From IMG/VR virus record IMGVR_UViG_3300035698_013581, positions 1 through 25,492 of that record: a stretch of 25,492 bases of DNA; one strand, 5' to 3'. How positions within the stretch are numbered: position 1 is the first letter of the stretch; each line of letters starts with the position of its first letter. Shown here piece by piece: positions 1 to 5,786 of the stretch. The notes under the pieces are model-generated. The model made no database searches, was not told the DNA's origin, and was given only the letters and a program-made list of their open reading frames with translations. The translations under genes were made by a program, and so were the position numbers. The DNA comes from a virus.

Positions 1-489
1 CAGCAACCACCAGCTCCGGCCGTCCATCGCGCAGCATCACCCTGTTCCGCATCGGGCCGGCCCCCTGCCATAGCGCCGCCAATCCGCGGGGAATGTGAAC
101 CTGGGCACCCCTCGATCGTCAGCCCAGGCTGCCGCGATCTCATCCGCGCCGGGCGGCTCGTCGCCCCTGGCACGGCAGCCGCCTTCGATCAGACAGCGCA
201 CCCCATGATCTGCCGCGATAGTATCCAGCGCCGCCCATAACGGCGCCTTGGCAATGTGGCTGCGCCGGCCGCAGGCCAACACCCGAAGCCCTGTGCGCAC
301 ACCCCAAGGAAGCTGCAGGAAGCGCTTGCGAAGTGGCCCCAGGTTCCCGCGGGCGCCACAATGCGGGCAATCTATCTGCCACCTATCGGCGCGGTGGTAG
401 AACGGGCGGGCTGCCGCACGGCAGGCTATCTCAAGGACGTTTCCGCGCGGTTCCCATCGGGCATCTGTGATGGTGTGGGGGTCAACCAC
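1..489 (-). pseudogene. SLOG-superfamily DUF2493 protein, frameshifted, runs off left edge
   Basis: Leftward gene starting at GTG 489, overlapping the end of the upstream gene by 8 nt. The open frame runs 150 codons to a stop at 37. The N-terminal part carries a CPHCG zinc-ribbon-like piece (residues about 41-45); the expected partner CxxC is degenerate. From about residue 68 it follows the DUF2493 pattern: VLACGRR near the position of the usual VxVCGGRxY, LIEGGCRARG...GADEIA for the nucleotide-binding GGARGAD loop, then RGVPRFTFPADWRRYGRG. The family normally continues AGPIRNxxML. That continuation (GPMRNRVMLRDGRPELVVA) is present but in another frame, reached by adding one base to the C5 run at 61-65. 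The SLOG fold binds nucleotides or nucleotide-derived ligands; the function of DUF2493 members in phages is not established. Either a real frameshift or a sequencing error. The 3' end lies outside the window. Confidence 0.75.
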
Positions 490-877
490 CCCTCGCCGCC
501 TGGGCGCTGGCTTCCATGAAGGCTTTCGCCCCTTCCATCACAGCCGCCACCATCTGCAGGCCGGCCGAAGTGACGCGCCATGTGCCGACGCCGGGCACGG
601 CATCAATGCACCCCTCTTCGATCAGACTGCGCGCCGCAGTTGCCGGGAACGCCCCCAGGAATAAGGGCACCGGCTGCGGTGCGCCTTGAACGGGAACCGC
701 CCTGAACACCCGCCAGACATCCTCGATGTCATGCGGCTTGCCTCCCTTCGGCATCGCCATGGCGCGGGCGTTCGGATCGGTGCACATCACCTGCAGCATC
801 GCCAAGGCAACTTGCGCGATCCGATGCCGCTCGTAGCCCTTCGGCGCCCCTGTATCGATCCAGGGATTACCGAGCAT
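482..877 (-). CDS. Small phage protein with winged-helix-like module (unknown function)
   Basis: 131 aa if started at ATG 877, which overlaps the stop of the upstream gene by 11 nt; an open frame extends upstream to 922 but would overlap that gene further. I do not recognise a named family. Visible features: a helix-rich stretch IAQVALAMLQVMC (about residues 20-32) and, towards the C-terminus, ARSLIEEGCIDAVPG...WRVTSAGLQMVA. The order 'helix, helix, xLIxxGxI, short beta hairpin, TxxGxxxx' is typical of winged-helix DNA-binding modules and also occurs in the two genes upstream, which suggests the three are related. It ends 8 nt inside the DUF2493 gene, so the two are probably translationally coupled. 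Expression as part of a leftward operon from the promoter near 2209-2238 is inferred. Confidence 0.6.
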   Translation of the reverse strand: MLGNPWIDTGAPKGYERHRIAQVALAMLQVMCTDPNARAMAMPKGGKPHDIEDVWRVFRAVPVQGAPQPVPLFLGAFPATAARSLIEEGCIDAVPGVGTWRVTSAGLQMVAAVMEGAKAFMEASAQAARGG

Positions 878-1223
878 TGCTGGCTTCCTTTTCCTGCACC
901 GCGTAGCTGATCGCCACACCATCGATCAGGGGCAGCCAGTAGGTGCCGCCCACAAGCTGACGATCGTCGGAAAGCCGATACTCCTTCATCCCGGTTTCGG
1001 TTTCGGGCAGCCGGAACAGGTAGCCGCTATTGAAAAGGAGCTGGCCTACATCGGAGCCGAAAATGCCGATAGTGTGCGGCCCGTGATGGGCGATCCAGTT
1101 GCCAGCATCGGTGCGCCGCACTGTGGCGCCGCGCTGCAGCAAGGCCACCGATAATGCCATTGCGCCCGCCGCAATGTGCGGCGGCACCATGGCCGCCCCG
1201 CGGGGCATCCTGGCGCCGTTCAC
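867..1223 (-). CDS. Small phage protein with winged-helix-like module (unknown function)
   Basis: 118 aa from GTG 1223, whose GTGA overlaps the stop of the upstream gene; the alternative ATG at 1208 would remove five residues. No named family recognised. A hydrophobic helix ALSVALLQRGATVRRTD is followed by NWIAHHGPHTIGIFG, then SDVGQLLFNSGYLFRLPETETGMKEYRLSDDRQLV. This resembles a winged-helix recognition unit ending in a hairpin, and parallels modules in the neighbouring genes. The stop overlaps the next gene by 11 nt. The tight overlaps on both sides (4 nt and 11 nt) argue strongly that this is a real operon member, although its job is unknown. It could be a small accessory or early regulatory protein of the phage. 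Confidence 0.6.
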   Translation of the reverse strand: MNGARMPRGAAMVPPHIAAGAMALSVALLQRGATVRRTDAGNWIAHHGPHTIGIFGSDVGQLLFNSGYLFRLPETETGMKEYRLSDDRQLVGGTYWLPLIDGVAISYAVQEKEASNAR

Positions 1224-2161
1224 AGCGCCACCCCGATGGCGCGGCGCCCCATGCGGGTAAGGCGCGGGCCGGTTGGGGTGTGATCGATCAAGGCGCGGGC
1301 ATGAAGGGCGCGGAAATCTTCCTTGTGATCTTCGAGCCACCAATGCGGCACGCCTTCACGGCGCTGCATCTGGTGTTCATGCAGCCGGCACATGATGTGC
1401 AGCAGGTAAGGCGGGGTTGCCCTGGCGATTTCATCGGCCGGGCGATCCGCCGGCGCCTGGGGCGCCCGTTCTTCCTGCCCGGCCCGGTAGCGCGCCCAAG
1501 CATCAAGCCCTAGATCGGTGGCGCTGCAGTACATGCCGCGCATCGGGTGCGGGCTGTAGTCGATCAAGCCGGCGCGGTACAAAGGGGCAGCATCTTCCGG
1601 ATCGATGCTGGCGCGCACCGGCAGCCCGGCCGGGCCGCAGCGTTGAATTATGCTGTGGGTGCTCGTCAGGCCATCGGCACAGATCGCTGGAGGGCCATAG
1701 GCACACAGCACTTCCATGAGCTGCAACGCCGCGGCCGTGGCACCCGTGATATCGGGCACGCCGTCGCGGTCGAGCGGATAGGGTGGCGGCGGCTCGTCGA
1801 TATCGTCAAATTCTGCATCTACCAACCAGCCCGCTACCGGCTGGCCCAGCACTGCGGCCGATGGTGGCGGCGCCGCAGCCGCCTGAATGTAGCCACGGAA
1901 TTCCGCCAGGGCGTTGCCAGCGGCCGTTTCCCCGCGGGGGGTGGCAGTGGCGTAGCCAGTGCCCGCGAAGTCCTCAGCGCTGATCTCGATGAGTCCCGCA
2001 TTGCGCAGCGCATCTGCAGCGGCACCGGATACCAACGCGCCGCGCGATGTCCAGCATAGCCGGCCATCCTGCCCCCGCGGCGCGTACCTCACCGGCGCAC
2101 CCGCCACGGCATCCAGCAGGATGCGCAGCGCCTCGGCCGCCTCAGTCTCCTGAATTGTCAT
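1220..2161 (-). CDS. Phage protein with three winged-helix-like repeats (unknown function)
   Basis: 313 aa, first gene of the leftward operon. Start ATG 2161 has an AAAGGGG ribosome-binding site about six bases upstream. I do not recognise the family. The protein reads as three related blocks separated by Pro/Ala-rich linkers (PPPSAAVLGQP; DEPPPPYPLD; APQAPADRPAD): EALRILLDAV...ADALRNAGLIEIS...YATATPRGETAAGNAL; AALQLMEVLCAYG...AAPLYRAGLIDYS...MYCSATDLGLDAW; and YLLHIMCRLHEHQ...RALHARALIDHT...PRLTRMGRRAI. Each has 'L..L/M......(L/A)xxAxLIxx......xxTxxGxxA', the layout of a winged-helix domain. No signal peptide or membrane segment. DNA binding is an inference from this pattern. The predicted promoter lies at 2209-2238 and overlaps an operator-like inverted repeat. 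Confidence 0.65.
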   Translation of the reverse strand: MTIQETEAAEALRILLDAVAGAPVRYAPRGQDGRLCWTSRGALVSGAAADALRNAGLIEISAEDFAGTGYATATPRGETAAGNALAEFRGYIQAAAAPPPSAAVLGQPVAGWLVDAEFDDIDEPPPPYPLDRDGVPDITGATAAALQLMEVLCAYGPPAICADGLTSTHSIIQRCGPAGLPVRASIDPEDAAPLYRAGLIDYSPHPMRGMYCSATDLGLDAWARYRAGQEERAPQAPADRPADEIARATPPYLLHIMCRLHEHQMQRREGVPHWWLEDHKEDFRALHARALIDHTPTGPRLTRMGRRAIGVAL

Positions 2162-2203
2162 GCATCGCCCCTTTCGCGGCTGTAGATCCGCGGACAGGCT
2201 ATG

Positions 2204-2238
2204 CGGTATTTATACCGTGTTCAAGGATTTATTACCAA
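2204..2238 (-). promoter_or_regulatory. Leftward promoter overlapping an operator-like inverted repeat
   Basis: On the minus strand TTGGTA (2238-2233) and TATAAA (2214-2209) are separated by 18 nt, a good sigma70-like pair 40-50 bp ahead of the gene starting at 2161. The -10 lies inside CGGTATTTATACCG (2204-2217), an inverted repeat with arms CGGTA/TACCG. A regulator bound here would block RNA polymerase. A related half-element, GCATTTTTACCG, sits at 2249-2260. Similar elements occur near 3124-3148, 8847-8872 and 11008-11018. Confidence 0.5.
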
Positions 2239-2367
2239 GCACAGTCGCGCATTTTTACCGACAACGGCATCCGCTGGCCACAGGAACGGAAATCGGCAAA
2301 ACCGGTAGGATTATCAATCGCTTAGGTGCTGAGCGCGCCGAAGTGGGAATCAGCCCAGGAATGGAAT

Positions 2368-2405
2368 CGAAAAAGGCCGCTGCAGCGGATCGCAACAGCG
2401 GCCTT
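2368..2405 (-). terminator. Rho-independent terminator (leftward)
   Basis: AAGGCCGCTG (2373-2382) and CAGCGGCCTT (2396-2405) form a perfect 10-bp stem with a 13-nt loop. Reading leftward, the stem is followed by a run of five T (complement of A2370-A2374, partly inside the stem), as expected of an intrinsic terminator. It lies about 110 nt beyond the stop of the leftward gene ending at 2512 and upstream of the promoter of the next leftward operon, so it would insulate the two. The rest of 2162-2511 shows no convincing gene, only the promoter and operator elements. Confidence 0.7.
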
Positions 2406-2511
2406 GTGGCGGCCTTGGTGGCTGGGCGCATCACCCCAGCATGGTGGCTGCCTGGGTAGGGCGGAACGATGGCGCGGCGCGCGCCTGGGGGCATCAGACA
2501 TCAGTGCTCCC

Positions 2512-2931
2512 CTATGCCTGACCTGCATGATGGACGGGGGCGCCCAGACCGGCCCGGCAAGCCCCGGCCAAAGCCTCGCGCTCGCGCAACCTACGGCCAT
2601 GCCGGATGAAGCACCGCGCGGCAGCCGGGAAGCTGCCAAACTGCCGGCAGTCGCTACCCTCTGCGCCCGCAAACGGGCCAAGCTGCACCCGCCACCTGCC
2701 ATCCCCGCACGGCAGCACAGCCAGTGGCTCCATCAGCCCGAAACCCGATCCGTTGTAGGCATAGATGCCGCCATTGCTGCGGAACAACGCGATCTCCCCC
2801 ACCTGAACCGCCTCGACTGACTCGCTCGAACGGGCCAGGAAGATCCGGACGACCTGATTGCGAGGCTTCTCAGAGCTTCCGATTTTCAATTCCGAATTCC
2901 CTTTCTGATATCCATCGTATTCAGCGGCCAT
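2512..2931 (-). CDS. Hypothetical protein, leftward, between repeat array and terminator
   Basis: 139 aa from ATG 2931. The same frame is open to another ATG at 3018, but that part is built from the 43-bp repeat array, whose units each carry a GGAAATG string, so the true start is uncertain. No family recognised. The middle looks like an ordinary folded protein (QVVRIFLARSSESVEAVQVG, then EIALFRSNGGIYAYNGSG and GDGRWRVQLGPFAG), rich in beta-strand patterns; the C-terminus is Arg/Ala rich (IRHGRRLREREALAGA). No membrane segment. It is followed by an intrinsic terminator at 2368-2405, which supports it being transcribed. Opposite-strand open frames here have poorer composition. Its place beside the control region would suit an early or regulatory phage protein, but nothing in the sequence proves this. 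Confidence 0.5.
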   Translation of the reverse strand: MAAEYDGYQKGNSELKIGSSEKPRNQVVRIFLARSSESVEAVQVGEIALFRSNGGIYAYNGSGFGLMEPLAVLPCGDGRWRVQLGPFAGAEGSDCRQFGSFPAAARCFIRHGRRLREREALAGACRAGLGAPVHHAGQA

Positions 2932-3109
2932 TTCCGAATTGCGCGAAGTGCCTACGGGACTATGCAGAAACCATTTCCCCGTTAAATGGGCTGGATTACC
3001 GAGATATGCTGAAACCATTTCCGCGCTTCATTTCCCGTTTCCCATCGTAGGCAGAAATCATTTCCGAATTGCATTCAGCGCATTTCTGAATTGCGCTTCC
3101 TGCAATTCC
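2887..3109. repeat. Phased direct-repeat array, about 43-bp period (iteron-like)
   Basis: CATTTCC begins at 2929, 2972, 3016 and 3059, spacings of 43, 44 and 43 bp. The related CAATTCC begins at 2887 and 3103, extending the same phase by one unit on each side (42 and 44 bp). Several units are preceded by a conserved block: GCAGAAAC (2964-2971), GCTGAAAC (3008-3015), GCAGAAAT (3051-3058). Units at 2929 and 3059 continue with GAATTGC. GAAACCATTTC is itself a short inverted repeat (GAAA/TTTC). The period is close to four helical turns, so bound proteins would line up on one face of the DNA. A replication-origin iteron set, partition site or enhancer-like operator array are all possible. Confidence 0.7.
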
Positions 3110-3123
3110 GGCCTGCCTGGAAT

Positions 3124-3155
3124 TGATATTTATACGGTATTTTTACGGTTTTCAA
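3124..3155 (-). promoter_or_regulatory. Overlapping operator-like elements with possible leftward promoter
   Basis: Two copies of the dispersed element overlap by 3 bp: TGATATTTATACGG (3124-3137, 11 of 14 matches to CGGTATTTATACCG) and CGGTATTTTTACGG (3135-3148, 12 of 14). Reading leftward, TTGAAA (3155-3150) and TAAATA (3132-3127) are 17 nt apart, a plausible promoter for the leftward gene ending at 2512, with a long leader running through the repeat array. The overlap of elements and -10 matches the layout at 2204-2238. Confidence 0.45.
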
Positions 3156-3275
3156 CTCCGCATCGGAATTTTCCCGCAATATCCGACACGATATTGCGGT
3201 CGCACCCAGATCCCAAGCCGGAATATAGGTTTTTCAATGGGTTAGCCGTTTTCCGGTTTCGAGTGCGAAACCCGC

Positions 3276-3593
3276 GGTGTAACCCCCTGGCGCCTGCCGG
3301 TTACAGCCGGTTTCACGAATTTCCCTTATAGATCAACGCTGTAACCGGTGTGCCCTGTGTAACCGCGGTTTTGCATGTAGGGGTGTAATGGGGTGGTGAT
3401 ATCATATTGGGGCATATCAATTACCCCTTTTGGCAATATGAATACTAAAATATGCAGAAATGGAGAATGCACCCTTATATATCTGTTATCTAGGTACACA
3501 AGTAACATTAGTAACACATAGGATAGAATGTAGGTTCTCTGCGGGTCTCCGGTGTAACAAAATTCTTAGAGTAAAATTACACCAGGTTACACA
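3276..3593. repeat. Cluster of GTGTAAC/GTTACAC motifs
   Basis: At least eight copies or near-copies lie within about 320 bp in both orientations: GGTGTAACC (3276-3284), CCGGTTACAG (3297-3306), CTGTAACCGG (3339-3348), GTGTAACCGCGGTT (3357-3370), AGTAACA (3501-3507), AGTAACACA (3510-3518), GGTGTAACAA (3551-3560), ATTACACC (3577-3584) and GGTTACACA (3585-3593). The copies at 3297 and 3339 form an exact 10-bp inverted repeat. A further copy, CGGTGTAACAG, is at 10992-11002. The stretch 2932-3755 holds no strong gene; it appears to be a control region. Confidence 0.55.
3326..3415 (-). CDS. Possible 29-aa leftward small ORF
   Basis: ATG 3415 is preceded by AAAAGGGG about eight bases upstream, a strong ribosome-binding site, and a possible leftward promoter lies further up (TTGTGT 3501-3496, 16-nt spacer, TATAAG 3479-3474). 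The peptide is MPQYDITTPLHPYMQNRGYT followed by GHTGYSVDL; its GYTGHTGY part is encoded by the GTGTAAC repeat motifs. No family recognised. It could be a real small protein, a leader peptide or chance, since the repeats alone may explain the sequence. Low confidence. Confidence 0.25.
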   Translation of the reverse strand: MPQYDITTPLHPYMQNRGYTGHTGYSVDL

Positions 3594-3755
3594 TCTTGAG
3601 CTGATCCCGCGGCCGTTTCAGGAAATCCTGCGGCTCGAATTCCCCCACCCCAGAACCCGCCCCTTCTGCCCTCGCCCCATACCCTCCACAATTTACCGCC
3701 CCAGATCCCGCATAAACCGCTTGATGATCGCGTATTTTTGCGCAACACTTCCGCC

Positions 3756-4385
3756 ATGGCACAGCCTGCGCTTGAAACCTCGATCACCCTGGATGACGCC
3801 CGGTTCCGCCGCTTCCTAGCATCGGCACCGCGGCGGCAACTGCCGTTTGCGGCAGCCCTGGCACTGACCCGCACGGCGAAGGGTGCCCAAGGGGAAGTGC
3901 AGGATGCCATGCGAGGGCATCTGACGCTTCGCAACACATGGGCGGAAAAAGGCATCCGGGTGGAGCGGGCCGAGAAGCGGGACGGCATCGCACGTATGGC
4001 CGCCAAGGTGGGCAGCCGGGATTGGTTCATGGCGGATCAACTGGATGAGCACAGCAACATCCGCCGCCCACAGAACGCCCGATACCGCTGGCAGCCAATT
4101 GAGGTGCGGCAGGACAAGACCCGAAGGATACCCAAGCGGAAGCGGCCCGGTGCCGTATTCGACGAAAAGGGCGTCTACACCATCCGCCAGGGCCGCCGCC
4201 TGCTGGTCCTGAAACGCACCGGCAAAGGCAGCAGGCAACGCATCCGCCTGCTGTACCGGGGCGTGCCAGAGCAACAGGTGCAGCCCCGCATATCGCTGCA
4301 CGCCATCGCCCTGGCCACAGCCAAGCGGGAGCTGCCCCGGCATATGCAGGAAGCCATCCGGCAGGCTGTGCGGGCCGCCCGATAA
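3756..4385 (+). CDS. Phage minor structural protein (minor tail protein Z/virion-completion-like)
   Basis: 209 aa from ATG 3756; no clear ribosome-binding site, and an in-frame TTG at 3738 is possible. The segment LPFAAALALTRTAKGAQGEV (about residues 31-50) is a pattern I associate with phage virion-completion or minor tail proteins, which usually read 'ALTRTAxxxxxxV'. It continues with TLRNTWAEKGIRVERAEKRD and GSRDWFMADQLDEHS, typical of the same group, whose members are small basic proteins near head or tail genes. The rest is very Arg/Lys rich (RRIPKRKRPG; TGKGSRQRIRLLYRG). No membrane segment. First gene of the rightward cluster, just after the control region. The specific role (neck, tail or DNA-ejection accessory) is inference; its place upstream of the terminase, away from other tail genes, is unusual. 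Confidence 0.45.
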   Translation: MAQPALETSITLDDARFRRFLASAPRRQLPFAAALALTRTAKGAQGEVQDAMRGHLTLRNTWAEKGIRVERAEKRDGIARMAAKVGSRDWFMADQLDEHSNIRRPQNARYRWQPIEVRQDKTRRIPKRKRPGAVFDEKGVYTIRQGRRLLVLKRTGKGSRQRIRLLYRGVPEQQVQPRISLHAIALATAKRELPRHMQEAIRQAVRAAR

Positions 4386-4405
4386 GATCCACCAAGGGGA
4401 AGACC

Positions 4406-4651
4406 ATGAGCGAATTCGGGGGCCAACATCTTCGCCAGATCGTCCAGCGGATCGAGCGGCTGGAAGAGGAAAAGGCAGCCCTGGCCGAGGACATCAAGCA
4501 GGTCTACGCCGAAGCCAAAGCCCACGGGTTCGATACCAAGATCCTCCGGCAGGTGATCCGGCTTCGGCAGATGGATAAGGCGGATCGGACGGAGCAGGAG
4601 GCGCTCGTCGACCTCTACCTGGATGTGCTGGAAGTGCAGCCTGTCGGTTAG
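4406..4651 (+). CDS. gapR: DUF2312/GapR-family DNA-binding protein
   Basis: 81 aa with a strong AAGGGGA ribosome-binding site six bases before ATG 4406. The protein matches the GapR/DUF2312 family (formerly UPF0335) over nearly its whole length: LRQIVQRIERLEEEKAALAE (residues 9-28), then DIKQVYAEAKAHGFDTKILR and QVIRLRQMDKADR...EQEALVDLYL. GapR of Caulobacter is a small coiled-coil, nucleoid-associated protein that clamps overtwisted DNA ahead of replication and transcription and stimulates type II topoisomerases. The long N-terminal coiled coil is visible as heptads. A phage copy may help replication or high-level late transcription, or shape DNA for packaging. The family is essentially alphaproteobacterial, which supports the host assignment. 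It lies 20 bp after the preceding gene and is probably co-transcribed. Confidence 0.88.
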   Translation: MSEFGGQHLRQIVQRIERLEEEKAALAEDIKQVYAEAKAHGFDTKILRQVIRLRQMDKADRTEQEALVDLYLDVLEVQPVG

Positions 4652-4758
4652 AGCCGAGGTCAGAACCTGAGATGCGCCGTCCGAATTTCTCTACCGGTTG
4701 CACACGGAAACCTGTGTTAACCTTCCGTCCTTGAACTGGATGGGGATGTTCAGAAGAA

Positions 4759-5154
4759 ATGCAAATTCAGAAGCATGAAGTTGAGGTCGTGATCTCGATT
4801 GCAAGAAATTGGGTAGCTGAACAAAACGAAAAGCACCCCGCGGCAATACTTCGTTCTTACACGATGGATGAAATCACAGAGGAAGCGCTCCAAGCACCGC
4901 GCGGATTTAGGAAGGAACTTATCGACTCACTTCGCTCACTTTCCGCGCAAAAACTACAGGAGCTTGTTGCGATAATGTGGCTCGGTCGCGGCGAATTTGA
5001 TAGCTACCAAGATGCCATGGCCCATTCCAGGGCGATGAATGGCCCTGGAATGAAGGAAGGGGAAAAGGGCGTGCTTGTGAGCTACATAGGCGCGAAGGTC
5101 GGAAGGCTTCCCCAATACCTCATGGCCGGCATGGGTAAACTAGGATGGCTTTAG
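4759..5154 (+). CDS. DUF3775-family protein
   Basis: 131 aa. Pattern matching DUF3775: a first part EVVISIARNWVAEQNEKHPA (about residues 9-28), then an acidic linker, then FRKELIDSLRSLSAQKLQEL and VAIMWLGRGEFDSYQDAMAH, where 'ELVAxxWLGRG' is the family's hallmark, and a C-terminal YIGAKVGRLPQYLMAGMGKL, equivalent to the usual 'YLLGxPxLxxYLExGL'. The function of the family is unknown. It has no membrane segment. Codon use is less GC-rich than in its neighbours and a 107-bp gap precedes it, containing a small ACGGAA/TTCCGT inverted repeat (4704-4709, 4723-4728). These traits suit a separately acquired accessory gene (moron). Confidence 0.65.
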   Translation: MQIQKHEVEVVISIARNWVAEQNEKHPAAILRSYTMDEITEEALQAPRGFRKELIDSLRSLSAQKLQELVAIMWLGRGEFDSYQDAMAHSRAMNGPGMKEGEKGVLVSYIGAKVGRLPQYLMAGMGKLGWL

Positions 5155-5170
5155 GTTCTTCCCAGGGGGA

Positions 5171-5186
5171 GGACCCTCGAGGGTCC
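5171..5186. other. Candidate cos site core (perfect 16-bp palindrome upstream of TerS)
   Basis: GGACCCTCGAGGGTCC is a perfect palindrome 66 bp upstream of the Nu1-like small terminase gene, flanked by G-rich (GGGGGA) and CGCGCG sequence. Lambda-type phages carry cosN, a GC-rich site with dyad symmetry, just upstream of nu1, followed by cosB. Position and composition fit. An alternative is a transcription hairpin after the gene ending at 5154, but no T-run follows in either direction. Confidence 0.45.
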
Positions 5187-5252
5187 CGCGCGCAGCGCAT
5201 TTCGTCGCTAATGTACGACCTTTTTCAGGTATAGAGAGATACTCATCCTCAA

Positions 5253-5786
5253 ATGGCACCGCCTCGCACCGTGAAACCTCTTGGCAGGGAATACAAGCTG
5301 CCGGATCTCGCGCAGGCATTTGGCATGGAGGTTTCCACACTTCGTCAGTATGTTCGGGCCGGCATGCCGGTTGTTCGTCTTGAGGGAAGAACAAACATCC
5401 TAAATTCCGCCGAGTGCTTCCGCTGGATTGTCGCTAAGCGCATCGGTATGGAGGCCGCGCCCTCCTCGCCCGCCCCCGGCAAGGCCGAGCGCGAGCCATC
5501 CGCGAAGGATCGCAAGGAGCGCGCCGATGCCGCCCGTGCCGAGCTTCGCGCCCTGGAGGATTACGGGGCGCTCATCTCGGTGGATGCGGTAGGCATGGCC
5601 ATTGATGATGCATTGGTCGCGGTTCGCCAGAACCTGCTCAACCTGCCCAAGCGCGCGGCGCCCGTACTCGTGGGGATCAATAACCCCAACAGGATCGAGG
5701 CTGAACTGCTGGAGCTGGTTAAAGGCGCTCTAGTCGAGGTATCGGGCAGAGATGTTCTACAATCCGCAGCAGCCGCAGCAGATTGA
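5253..5786 (+). CDS. Terminase small subunit, Nu1-like
   Basis: 177 aa. The N-terminus is a winged helix-turn-helix of the Nu1/MerR-like kind: LPDLAQAFGMEVSTLRQYVR (about residues 16-35), AGMPVVRLEGRTNILNSAEC and FRWIV. This part recognises the packaging site. The middle (residues 70-95) is a charged Arg/Glu-rich helix (AKDRKERADAARAELRALED), usual in Nu1 proteins, and the C-terminal part (AIDDALVAVRQNLLNLPKRA) matches the region that contacts the large subunit. Start ATG 5253 has only a weak ribosome-binding site, but no better start exists. The last 35 bp overlap the large-subunit gene, as expected for coupled translation. The likely DNA target is the palindrome-containing region at 5171-5252. 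Confidence 0.88.
   Translation: MAPPRTVKPLGREYKLPDLAQAFGMEVSTLRQYVRAGMPVVRLEGRTNILNSAECFRWIVAKRIGMEAAPSSPAPGKAEREPSAKDRKERADAARAELRALEDYGALISVDAVGMAIDDALVAVRQNLLNLPKRAAPVLVGINNPNRIEAELLELVKGALVEVSGRDVLQSAAAAAD

Noticed and set aside
2326-2820. Rightward 164-aa open frame
   Set aside because: It lies opposite a leftward frame with better protein-like composition and a matching terminator, has no recognisable domain, and crosses the terminator stem.
2162-3755. tRNA, CRISPR array or attachment site in the non-coding region
   Set aside because: No cloverleaf, no exact long repeats with unique spacers, and no tRNA-end match seen; the repeats differ in sequence and look like protein-binding sites.
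3460-3819. Rightward open frame across the end of the control region
   Set aside because: Low-complexity translation of repeat and AT-rich sequence, overlapping the start of a better gene; no ribosome-binding site or family.
5155-5190. Palindrome 5171-5186 as an intrinsic terminator
   Set aside because: No T-run follows the stem in either direction, and it would cut off the terminase genes; a cos function fits better though unproven.
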